Of a stretch of DNA of 6,754 bases, positions 1 to 6,752 are shown one piece after another. The translations under genes were made by a program, and so were the position numbers. This stretch comes from Syntrophaceae bacterium. GTDB lineage: Bacteria > Desulfobacterota > Syntrophia > Syntrophales > Fen-1087. The stretch is taken from NCBI GenBank assembly GCA_003161855.1, contig PMNM01000012.1, positions 1,165 to 7,918 on the forward strand, written 5' to 3'. The notes under the pieces were generated by a model. That model was given only the letters and a program-made list of their open reading frames with translations, made no database searches and had not been told where the DNA came from. The number at the start of each line of letters is the position of its first letter. Position 1 is the stretch's first letter.

Positions 1-6
1 GCACTG

Positions 7-1248
7 ATGAGCGCAAAAATCGGCGAACTGATATTCCTTCAACAGCTTGCAGGCAGATTTAAAATTCCGGTTCCGGATTTTGTTGTGGAGCCTGTGAATC
101 AATCGGATATTAAAAAGAAATTGCAGGTATGGGGAAGCGGAATCGTTAAACCGGATGTGCTTGCAGGAAAACGAGGCAAGGCCGGCACGGTTCATAAAGT
201 CAGTGATTACCGTGAAGCCATGCAACTTTTAAAGAAAGTGGCCGCAGCGGAAGTCGTTGGACTGCAACCTCGAACATCGTACATGGTTCAGTCGGTACCG
301 GCGGAGATGGAGCTTTTTACGGCAATCACCTATAATTCTAAATTTATTTCCCCCTCTTTTACTGTTTCACTCAAAGGCGGAATAGATGTCGAATCCATCC
401 CGGATTCAGACAAAATCACGATTCCCGTCGATGTCTTCCGCGGATTAAATGCCTATCAGGCTTCAGAGGCGCTGAGCAAACTTGGTTTGCATGGCAGTCT
501 GAACTCCATGCTGGCTCGTTGCTTTGTCAATCAGTGGGATATGTTCATCTCGACCGGCATGCAGTCCTGTGAAATCAATCCGTGGCGCGTGACCAAAGAC
601 GAAAAGATATTTGCCTGCGATTTTAAAGCCACGTTCGATGAAAACAATTTCAAGTTCCGTGATCTCGGGTTTGAATTCCCGGAATACCCGAGCACGGAAG
701 AGGCTTTTGATGAGGAGATGCGACTCTGGTCCGCAGCGAGCCATCAGGGACAGGCCCATGTGTCATCACTCGGAGGAAAAAAGATTCTCCCGATTTTGTT
801 CGGCGGCGGCGCCAGCACCATTATCATCGAAACGTTGGCCCAGTGCGGCGGCGATCCGATATTTCTGTCTGATTTTGGCGGAAACCCGCCTTATGACCGA
901 ATGAAGAAGACCGCTGAAATCTGCTTCCGCCATAAACTGGCCAATGCTTCACTGCTTCTCATTCTCGGCGGTAAAGCCAACAACACCCAGATTGACGTGA
1001 CCTTTGCCGCCATTGCAGACGCCCTGGAAGAATGGGTCGCCCAGAATGGGCCCATTCATATCCCCGTCGTCATCGGACGAGGCGGTCCCGGACTCGTCCA
1101 GGGGCTCGCTGTCATGAAAAAAACCCTGGAAAACCTCAATCTGCCGTTTGTCTTCTTCGGACCTGATACGCCCATTACACTGGTCGCTGCGTATGCGGCC
1201 AAGCTGGCGAATTACAGCGAGAACGAAGGGAAGGAGGACCAGAAATGA
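7..1248 (+). CDS. aclB: ATP citrate lyase, small subunit AclB (ATP-grasp + citrate-binding domains)
   Basis: Smaller subunit (413 aa) of the cytoplasmic enzyme that splits citrate with ATP and CoA into acetyl-CoA, oxaloacetate, ADP and Pi. Residues about 1-240 form an ATP-grasp fold. IVKPD at 46-50 followed by KRGKAG at 55-60 matches the nucleotide loop of human ACLY (VKPD..KRRGK), and CEINP at 188-192 with D205 supplies the probable Mg-binding Asn and Asp. Residues about 257-405 are the citrate-binding domain: GGGAS 266-270, N325 and T327, and RGGP 358-361. The N325-to-R358 spacing of 33 equals that between the citrate-contacting N346 and R379 of ACLY. There is no CoA-binding domain; that lies in the next gene, as in the split enzyme of Chlorobium. 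ATG at 7 fits the expected N terminus, but only six bases precede it, in frame and open, so a slightly longer protein is possible. Subunit lettering is reversed in some databases. Confidence 0.93.
   Translation: MSAKIGELIFLQQLAGRFKIPVPDFVVEPVNQSDIKKKLQVWGSGIVKPDVLAGKRGKAGTVHKVSDYREAMQLLKKVAAAEVVGLQPRTSYMVQSVPAEMELFTAITYNSKFISPSFTVSLKGGIDVESIPDSDKITIPVDVFRGLNAYQASEALSKLGLHGSLNSMLARCFVNQWDMFISTGMQSCEINPWRVTKDEKIFACDFKATFDENNFKFRDLGFEFPEYPSTEEAFDEEMRLWSAASHQGQAHVSSLGGKKILPILFGGGASTIIIETLAQCGGDPIFLSDFGGNPPYDRMKKTAEICFRHKLANASLLLILGGKANNTQIDVTFAAIADALEEWVAQNGPIHIPVVIGRGGPGLVQGLAVMKKTLENLNLPFVFFGPDTPITLVAAYAAKLANYSENEGKEDQK
1231..1237 (+). promoter_or_regulatory. Shine-Dalgarno site of aclA inside the end of aclB
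   Basis: AAGGAGG lies seven bases before the ATG at 1245, within the last codons of aclB. The ATG overlaps the aclB stop as ATGA (1245-1248). A strong ribosome site plus a stop/start overlap suggests that the two subunits are translationally coupled, which would help keep them in equal amounts. The coupling is inferred. Confidence 0.8.
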
Positions 1249-3320
1249 GAGCTAAATCATTGAGTGATATCCTGAAAAAAGGTGATCGTATCGCCGTATC
1301 GAATATTACCGGCCGTGAAGCTTCTAAGGTCTCGATCATTTCTCAAAGCTACTGCAGGAATATCGTGGCCGGATGGGCGCTTGGCAAGGACGGTCAGACC
1401 GTTGACGTTCCGGGGGGCAAGCCGATACCCGTCTTCGGCCAGTTTGAGGACCTGCTGTCAGCCCTTCCGGATGCAAAAAAACCCAACAAGATCATTGTTT
1501 ATTCACCGCCTGATGCAGTCTATGGCGATGTCAAGGAAGTGCTGGAACACGGCAAGAAGTTTGTTGAAACCATTTTCGTCATTACGGAACATGTGTCCAT
1601 CGAAGTAACGGCGAAACTCAAATCACTTGCCGATAGCGCTGATATCGATATTGTCGGCTGCAATACGCTCGGTGTCATCAATGCTTACGACCGCACGCGC
1701 GTCGGTGCCGTTGGCGGAGATTCTCCGGATGAGGCCTTCGTCAAGGGAAGCGTTTGCATCCTGTCCAACTCCGGCAATATGGTCAATACCATTGCGACCT
1801 ACCTCAAGCCTGCCGGATTGGGTATTTCCTATGGAATCTCAACCGGCAAGGATCCTCTGATCCTGACACCGATCAAAGAGCTTCTTCCCCTTGCCATGAT
1901 GGACACCCGCACACAGCTTGTTATCCTCTATGTTGAACCGGGCGGATCCTATGAAGAGGAGGCGATCGCCTATCTTAAGTCTCTCAAATGCCCGAAACCG
2001 GTCATTGTCTACGTTTCAGGACAGTTCGCCGAAGGATGCAGTATCTCTCTGGGGCACGCCGGTGCGGTCGTCGAAGGACCCAACACCACAGCTTCGGCAA
2101 AAATGAAAATGTTCGACGACTATTTTGGGGTACCGGTTTTTGACCCGGATCATCCGAAAGTGTTCATGTCCATACTCAGGGAAAAAAAGCGGGGCGTCCG
2201 CGTCAACGCGCTTCATGACCTTGTAAATGCGGCCATGGCCGTGACGGATGCATGCGAGATCAAAACGGACTTCTCCCCGACACAGCCGATCGGGCTCAAC
2301 CCATGGTTCAAGAATTTCGGCGCCTTTGAACATAAACTCCCCCGAACCATGATTATTCATCCCGGTACCATCCCGGAACCTTATGGTTCTCTGGTTGATC
2401 GATATGTCAAGTCCGGCTTCGGCCGGATACAGACGCGGCAATCCATGCGCAACGCATCACATGCATCCTCAAATGACGGTGTTACGCCGCGCATATACGG
2501 CTATTCTGTCATGAACCTTATGAACAAAGGCTCGTTTGTCGAATCAGTCCTTCTATACTGGCTCGGCCATCCGCTCAAGCACGAGTTTGAAATACGCTTA
2601 TTCGAAATGGGACTGATCGCATCGTTGACGAACGGACCGGGCACGATTTCAAGCCAGGCGCCAAAACTTTCCGCTTCGGCTGGAAATTCGCCGAATACGG
2701 CCATGATCGCAACCCTGGCCGCCATTGGAACGGTTCACGGCGGAAACGGCCAGGAAGCAGCCAGAATGCTGATTGATGTTTTCGGGAAAACCGGGTTGAC
2801 CGATCCCTACAACAAGAAAAATGCGCCTGACCTGGATGCGATTGTTCGTGACTATGTCAAGAAATTCAAGGAAAGGAAAGTGGTGGACAAGGAGGCCGGT
2901 CTTCATTACGAAAAAGTCCCCTGCCTCGGACATCCCGTGTTCAACAAGGAAGCGGTCAACTTCGATCCGCGCGAAAGAGTCATCGCCGCATATATGGACG
3001 AGCATAAAATCTACAACGTGTTCCATGATTTCTATCACCGGTTGACCCGCGGCATGACCAGCGCCGGCGTGACCAGTAAGGTCCACGCCGTAAACGTGGA
3101 CGCCACGCTTACCTGTATTCTGATGGGCATTGCGTGGCCGCTTCTGGTGGAGAAGAAGATCACCGTCGAACGTGCGCTCGACCTGCCGTTTCTCGCCTTT
3201 GCGTTGGGTAGGGTGGCCGGCGGTGCAGGCGAGTATCTTGACCATCGCGAAAGCGGGACCGATATGGACATGCGTATTCCCGTGAGTGAATGTAAATTCC
3301 TCGGACGTGTTCAGGATTAG
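1245..3320 (+). CDS. aclA: ATP citrate lyase, large subunit AclA (CoA-binding, phospho-His, citrate-synthase-like)
   Basis: Large subunit (691 aa) that carries the phosphohistidine, binds CoA and cleaves citryl-CoA. Residues about 60-170 resemble the CoA-binding domain of succinyl-CoA synthetase alpha, and about 170-330 the ligase domain, with SNSG at 174-177 and the phosphohistidine motif GHAGA at 270-274 (H271, equivalent to ACLY H760). Residues about 415-691 form the citrate-synthase-like lyase module: H563 (GHPV) and D619 (NVDA) match ACLY H975 and D1026, and R656 (LGR) matches its late Arg. Oddly, the ACLY H900 position is N463 (TNGP), while H498 (VHGGNGQ) sits where citrate synthase has catalytic H274. 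The chain is about 75 residues longer than the matching part of ACLY because of insertions near 371-410 and 520-550. Family membership is secure. That it is a divergent 'type II' form, as reported for Magnetococcus and Leptospirillum, is inference. Confidence 0.93.
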   Translation: MRAKSLSDILKKGDRIAVSNITGREASKVSIISQSYCRNIVAGWALGKDGQTVDVPGGKPIPVFGQFEDLLSALPDAKKPNKIIVYSPPDAVYGDVKEVLEHGKKFVETIFVITEHVSIEVTAKLKSLADSADIDIVGCNTLGVINAYDRTRVGAVGGDSPDEAFVKGSVCILSNSGNMVNTIATYLKPAGLGISYGISTGKDPLILTPIKELLPLAMMDTRTQLVILYVEPGGSYEEEAIAYLKSLKCPKPVIVYVSGQFAEGCSISLGHAGAVVEGPNTTASAKMKMFDDYFGVPVFDPDHPKVFMSILREKKRGVRVNALHDLVNAAMAVTDACEIKTDFSPTQPIGLNPWFKNFGAFEHKLPRTMIIHPGTIPEPYGSLVDRYVKSGFGRIQTRQSMRNASHASSNDGVTPRIYGYSVMNLMNKGSFVESVLLYWLGHPLKHEFEIRLFEMGLIASLTNGPGTISSQAPKLSASAGNSPNTAMIATLAAIGTVHGGNGQEAARMLIDVFGKTGLTDPYNKKNAPDLDAIVRDYVKKFKERKVVDKEAGLHYEKVPCLGHPVFNKEAVNFDPRERVIAAYMDEHKIYNVFHDFYHRLTRGMTSAGVTSKVHAVNVDATLTCILMGIAWPLLVEKKITVERALDLPFLAFALGRVAGGAGEYLDHRESGTDMDMRIPVSECKFLGRVQD

Positions 3321-3347
3321 AACTTCTTTAAGGAAATAATATTTAAC

Positions 3348-3354
3348 AGGGGGG
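3348..3354 (+). promoter_or_regulatory. Probable ribosome binding site of the aconitase gene
   Basis: AGGGGGG ends six bases before the ATG at 3361, in an otherwise AT-rich 40-base gap after aclA. It is a G-rich variant of the usual AGGAGG. The gap shows no terminator-like hairpin with a T-run, so transcription probably continues from aclA. Confidence 0.55.
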
Positions 3355-3360
3355 CAGGCA

Positions 3361-5331
3361 ATGGGCAAATCAATCACCAGGAAACTTCTAGAATCACATA
3401 TTGCAGAGGGATCCTGGAACCCGGGATCCGAAATCGCCATCAAGATCGATCAGACGCTCACCCAGGATGCAACCGGCACCATGGCCTACCTGCAGTTCGA
3501 AGCCACCGGCCTGCCGAAAATCGAGACGGAACTGTCGGTCAGCTACATCGATCATAACACGATTCAAATCGGCTTCGAGAATGCAGACGACCATAAATAT
3601 CTGCAGTCGATTGCCGTTAAATACGGTATCATCCTCTCCCGTGCCGGAAACGGCATCTGCCACCAGGTGCATCTTGAACGTTTCGGCAAGCCGGGCAAAA
3701 CGCTGCTCGGGTCCGATTCCCACACGCCGACTTGCGGCGGTATCGGCATGATCGCCATTGGCGCCGGCGGATTGGATGTTGCCCTGGCAATGGGCGGCGC
3801 GCCCTTCTACCTCGTCTGCCCCAGGGTCGTTAAAATCAATTTGATCGGCAGGTTGACCCCCTGGGTCTCTGCCAAAGACCTGATTCTCGAAGTTCTCCGC
3901 ATTTTCGGCACCAGGGGCAACGTCAATAGGGTTTTCGAATACGGTGGTCCCGGGGTAAAAACCTTTTCCGTTCCCGAACGTGCGACCATCACGAACATGG
4001 GCGCGGAATGCGGCGTCACCACGTCGGTATTTCCCAGCGATGATATTACAAAGACGTTCCTCAGCGCGCAGGGCCGCCTCTCCGACTGGTCAGAGATCAC
4101 CGCTGACGGGGATGCGGAGTATGACAAGGTCGTAGAGATCAACCTGTCCAAACTTGTGCCGCTGTCAGCTACGCCGCACTCACCCGGCAATATCGCCACG
4201 GTCGAATCACTGCAGGGCATGCCGGTGGATCAGGTTTGCATCGGCTCCTGCACCAACTCGTCTTACAAGGATCTTGCAACCGTCGCACGCATCATGAAAG
4301 GCCACGTCGCCGCACCGAACGTGAGCCTGGTCATTGCGCCCGGTTCCCGGCAGGTCATGCAGAATATCGAAAAAGCCGGTTACCTGGGCAATCTCATTGC
4401 TTCCGGCGCGCGGATCGACCCGGCAGCATGCGGGTTCTGCATTGGCAACAGCCAGTCGCCGTCAACGAGAGGGATTTCGCTGCGCACGTCCAACCGTAAC
4501 TTTGAGGGCCGGTCCGGCACCCATGACGCCCAGGTCTACCTTGTCTCATGCGAAACCGCAGCGGCAGCGGCAATTACAGGTAAAATCACGGACCCAAGAA
4601 AACTGGGGATGAAATATCCCAGGATTACTATGCCGGGAAAATTCATGATTGACGACAATATGTTCATTTTCCCAAAAACGATTGAGGATCCCTCCTTGGT
4701 CGATATTTTCCGTGGACCGAATATCGGCGCTCCTCCGACCAACGACCCCTTCCCTGCTGATATCAAAGGCACGGCCACCATCAAGGTCGGCGACAAGGTT
4801 ACCACCGACCACATCATCCCGGCAGGCGCAAGGATGAAATACCGTTCAAATGTACCCAAATACTCCGAGTTTGTGTTCGAGACGGTTGATGCAGGGTTTT
4901 CTGCACGCGCTAGACAGATTCGCGATGCAGGCAGGCACAATATCATTATCGGCGGCGAGAGCTATGGAGAAGGCTCATCGCGCGAACATGCGGCCATTTG
5001 CCCGATGTTCCTCGGCGTCAAGGTCGTTCTGGCCAAATCGTTCCAGCGCATTCATACGGATAATCTGGTCAATTTCGGCATTCTTCCCATTACCTTTAAG
5101 AATGAAACGGATTATGAAAGAATCGACCAGAACGATGAGCTCGAAATTGTTAACGCAGCCAAATCAATCGCCGACGGCCAACCACTGGTGGTCAGGAACA
5201 AAACCAAAGGAATGAATATCGAAGTCCTGTACGGTCTGACCGCACGGCAGCAGCAGATCATTCTTGCCGGTGGCTCGCTGTCCCTGCAAAGAAAGAAGGC
5301 GGAGGGCAGTATCGATAAAAATCATGGATGA
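3361..5331 (+). CDS. acn: Aconitate hydratase (aconitase), short single-chain type
   Basis: 656-aa cytoplasmic [4Fe-4S] enzyme interconverting citrate and isocitrate through cis-aconitate. The cluster ligands are visible as C297 in GSCTNS (295-300) and C357/C360 in CGFC. Other active-site signatures match mitochondrial aconitase: H101 (CHQ), DSHT 119-122, R379 and R384 in NRNFEGR, the substrate loop GEGSSREH at 536-543 (S539, S540, R541) and R563 in FQRIH. Domain order is the catalytic three-domain body (about 1-450), a linker, then the swivel domain (about 465-640), which begins near the TTDHIIPAG segment (481-489). It is much shorter than AcnA or AcnB of E. coli (about 870-890 aa) and fits the short bacterial family sometimes called Aquifex-type aconitase. 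Every key residue I checked is present. The position between ATP citrate lyase and isocitrate dehydrogenase supports citrate, not a homocitrate or isopropylmalate relative, as substrate. Confidence 0.93.
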   Translation: MGKSITRKLLESHIAEGSWNPGSEIAIKIDQTLTQDATGTMAYLQFEATGLPKIETELSVSYIDHNTIQIGFENADDHKYLQSIAVKYGIILSRAGNGICHQVHLERFGKPGKTLLGSDSHTPTCGGIGMIAIGAGGLDVALAMGGAPFYLVCPRVVKINLIGRLTPWVSAKDLILEVLRIFGTRGNVNRVFEYGGPGVKTFSVPERATITNMGAECGVTTSVFPSDDITKTFLSAQGRLSDWSEITADGDAEYDKVVEINLSKLVPLSATPHSPGNIATVESLQGMPVDQVCIGSCTNSSYKDLATVARIMKGHVAAPNVSLVIAPGSRQVMQNIEKAGYLGNLIASGARIDPAACGFCIGNSQSPSTRGISLRTSNRNFEGRSGTHDAQVYLVSCETAAAAAITGKITDPRKLGMKYPRITMPGKFMIDDNMFIFPKTIEDPSLVDIFRGPNIGAPPTNDPFPADIKGTATIKVGDKVTTDHIIPAGARMKYRSNVPKYSEFVFETVDAGFSARARQIRDAGRHNIIIGGESYGEGSSREHAAICPMFLGVKVVLAKSFQRIHTDNLVNFGILPITFKNETDYERIDQNDELEIVNAAKSIADGQPLVVRNKTKGMNIEVLYGLTARQQQIILAGGSLSLQRKKAEGSIDKNHG

Positions 5332-5347
5332 AGGAACGATCATACTC

Positions 5348-5353
5348 AGGAGG
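5348..5353 (+). promoter_or_regulatory. Ribosome binding site that sets the icd start
   Basis: AGGAGG lies eight bases before ATG 5362. Three possible starts stand in a row in one frame: TTG 5356, GTG 5359 and ATG 5362. TTG would be only two bases from this site and GTG five, so ATG 5362 has the best spacing and codon. Confidence 0.75.
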
Positions 5354-5361
5354 CTTTGGTG

Positions 5362-6582
5362 ATGGCGAAGAAGATCAGCACAAGGAACGTAATCGTTGAG
5401 ATGGACGGCGATGAGATGACGCGCATCATGTGGGCAATGATCAAAAAGAAACTTCTTGCCACCTACGTGGACATCAGGACCGAGTACTATGATCTCGGCC
5501 TCAAAAAGCGCGACGAAACCGACGACAAGATCACCCTGGAAGCTGCCGAGGCCATTAAAAAGCACGGCGTGGGCGTGAAGTGCGCTACCATCACCCCGGA
5601 CAAAAATCGCGTCAAGGAGTACAACCTCAAGCAGGAGTGGAAGTCTCCGAACGCCACGATCAGGGCTCAACTGGACGGCACCGTGTTCCGCAAACCCATC
5701 CTGGTGAATAATATAAAACCCGGTGTCCGCTCATGGAATAAGCCCATCATCGTGGGGAGGCACGCTTACGGAGATGTATACAAGAACACCGAGTTCAAGG
5801 TGCCCGGTCCCGGAAAGGCGGAGCTTGTTTACACCGACGACGCGGGTTGTGAGCTCTTCCGCGGCACCATTCAGGAGTTCAACAAAGGCGGCGGCATCAT
5901 CCAAGGCATTCACAACACCGATTCTTCTATCCGCAGCTTTGCGAAGTCCTGCATGGAATATGCACTGGACCAGAAGGTGGACCTTTGGTTCGGTGCAAAG
6001 GACACCATCTCGAAAACCTACGACGGGACCTTCCGTGACATCTTTGCGGAGACCTTTGAGAAGGAGTACAGAGACAAGTTCAAAAAGGCCGGGATCCAGT
6101 TCAACTTCACCCTCATCGATGATACCGTGGCCCGTATCATGAAATCCGAAGGCGGTATGCTCTGGGCCTGTAAGAACTACGATGGTGACGTTATGTCCGA
6201 CATGGTGGCCTCGGCCTTTGGCTCTCTGGCCATGATGACTTCGGTACTGGTTTCGCCAAACGGCTGGTTTGAGTACGAGGCCGCTCATGGTACCGTGCAG
6301 AAGCACTACTATAAACATCTGAAGGGCGAAAAGACCTCCTCGAACTGCATGGCGACCCTGTTCGCCTGGACGGGCGCACTCCGGAAACGGGGAGAACTTG
6401 ACGGGACAGGTCAGGTGGTTTCCTTCGCCGATGCCGTTGAAAAAGCGGCGCTTGACACAGTGGAAAAGGGCGCCATGACTGGTGATCTTGCGAAGCTTGC
6501 GGACCCGCAAGCAAAGAAGATCTGCAGTACGGAGGAGTTCATCGATGAGATTGTCAAAACATTGGATGCCATCTGGAAATAG
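5362..6582 (+). CDS. icd: Isocitrate dehydrogenase, NADP-type, eukaryote-like homodimeric family
   Basis: 406-aa cytoplasmic enzyme interconverting isocitrate and 2-oxoglutarate + CO2; in reductive TCA organisms it works as a carboxylase. It aligns almost residue for residue with human IDH1/IDH2, not with E. coli Icd. GDEMTRI is at 16-22. Substrate residues are S95, N97, R101 (KSPNATIR), R110, R133 (GRHAYG), Y140 and K213. Metal Asps are D253 or D254 (ACLY-independent IDH1 D252 position) plus D276 and D280 (DGDVMSD). The coenzyme loop HGTVQKHY (309-316) keeps H315 but has Q313 and K314 where human IDH1 has Thr and Arg, so the cofactor preference is less certain than the family. Start chosen at ATG 5362 from the upstream AGGAGG; the frame is also open from TTG 5356. 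It lies 30 bases after aconitase, the preceding step. Lysine codons favour AAG (about 28 AAG to 16 AAA), unlike aclB (about 10 to 20). Confidence 0.94.
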   Translation: MAKKISTRNVIVEMDGDEMTRIMWAMIKKKLLATYVDIRTEYYDLGLKKRDETDDKITLEAAEAIKKHGVGVKCATITPDKNRVKEYNLKQEWKSPNATIRAQLDGTVFRKPILVNNIKPGVRSWNKPIIVGRHAYGDVYKNTEFKVPGPGKAELVYTDDAGCELFRGTIQEFNKGGGIIQGIHNTDSSIRSFAKSCMEYALDQKVDLWFGAKDTISKTYDGTFRDIFAETFEKEYRDKFKKAGIQFNFTLIDDTVARIMKSEGGMLWACKNYDGDVMSDMVASAFGSLAMMTSVLVSPNGWFEYEAAHGTVQKHYYKHLKGEKTSSNCMATLFAWTGALRKRGELDGTGQVVSFADAVEKAALDTVEKGAMTGDLAKLADPQAKKICSTEEFIDEIVKTLDAIWK

Positions 6583-6596
6583 GGATTTGCCATTCA

Positions 6597-6752
6597 ATGG
6601 CGGAGATCACGGCTCTGTCGGCCCTGGAAAAAGCCAGGCTTTCCAGGGCATGCGGTGATGCCCATCGCCAGTCCTGGCAGGCGAGCGCTCTGGGCCGGCC
6701 CGCGAGCCGTGAACAAAGGAAGGCCGAGAGGGTGATCCGGAAGTGCGTATAG
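6597..6752 (+). CDS. Doubtful 51-codon ORF downstream of icd
   Basis: ATG 6597 to TAG 6750-6752 encodes a 51-residue, Arg- and Ala-rich peptide beginning MAEITALSALEKARL, with no signal peptide, membrane segment or motif I recognise. The only Shine-Dalgarno-like stretch is AGGGA at 6581-6585, overlapping the icd stop and rather far (11 bases) from the ATG. Stops are rare by chance in such GC-rich sequence, and the same bases contain several perfect inverted repeats, so this may well be non-coding. Confidence 0.15.
   Translation: MAEITALSALEKARLSRACGDAHRQSWQASALGRPASREQRKAERVIRKCV
6607..6712. repeat. GC-rich cluster of nested inverted repeats after the operon
   Basis: An outer perfect 9-base inverted repeat, TCACGGCTC (6607-6615) and GAGCCGTGA (6704-6712), encloses a second pair, CGGCCC (6619-6624) and GGGCCG (6692-6697). 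Inside are a 10-bp hairpin (6621-6649, sharing bases with the second pair), GGGCAT/ATGCCC (6646-6651 and 6658-6663), CGCC/GGCG around 6666-6683, and the palindromes GAGCGCTC (6683-6690) and GGGCCGGCCC (6692-6701). Some of these pairings are mutually exclusive. The arrangement could be a folded RNA, a repeat element or the end of an adjacent element; nothing identifies it. Confidence 0.45.
6621..6649 (+). terminator. Strong hairpin after icd, possible terminator without a U-tract
   Basis: GCCCTGGAAA (6621-6630) and TTTCCAGGGC (6640-6649) form a perfect 10-bp stem with a 9-base loop, beginning 38 bases after the icd stop. No run of T follows (the next bases are ATGCGGTG), so it is not a standard intrinsic terminator. 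It could stabilise the mRNA 3' end or act with Rho. Confidence 0.25.

Noticed and set aside
1245..3320. AclA as succinyl-CoA synthetase alpha fused to a true citrate synthase
   Set aside because: The N-terminal half resembles SucD, but the fused lyase module, the partner AclB with its citrate-binding residues, and the domain order are those of ATP citrate lyase.
7..3320. Citryl-CoA synthetase genes (ccsB/ccsA) of the Hydrogenobacter type
   Set aside because: In that system the lyase is a separate protein. Here the large subunit carries the citrate-synthase-like lyase module at its C terminus, so this is ATP citrate lyase.
3410..3429. Repeated GGATCC sites near the aconitase start
   Set aside because: Two short palindromes inside conserved coding sequence; expected by chance and without spacing that suggests an operator.
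2649..3443. Minus-strand open frame of 264 codons opposite the end of aclA
   Set aside because: It runs antisense to conserved lyase-module residues H498, H563 and D619 and across the aconitase start. The translation has no family signature and no convincing ribosome site.
5731..6597. Minus-strand open frame of 288 codons opposite icd
   Set aside because: The plus-strand icd is conserved over its entire length with all catalytic residues. The antisense frame has no recognisable domain and reflects codon bias.
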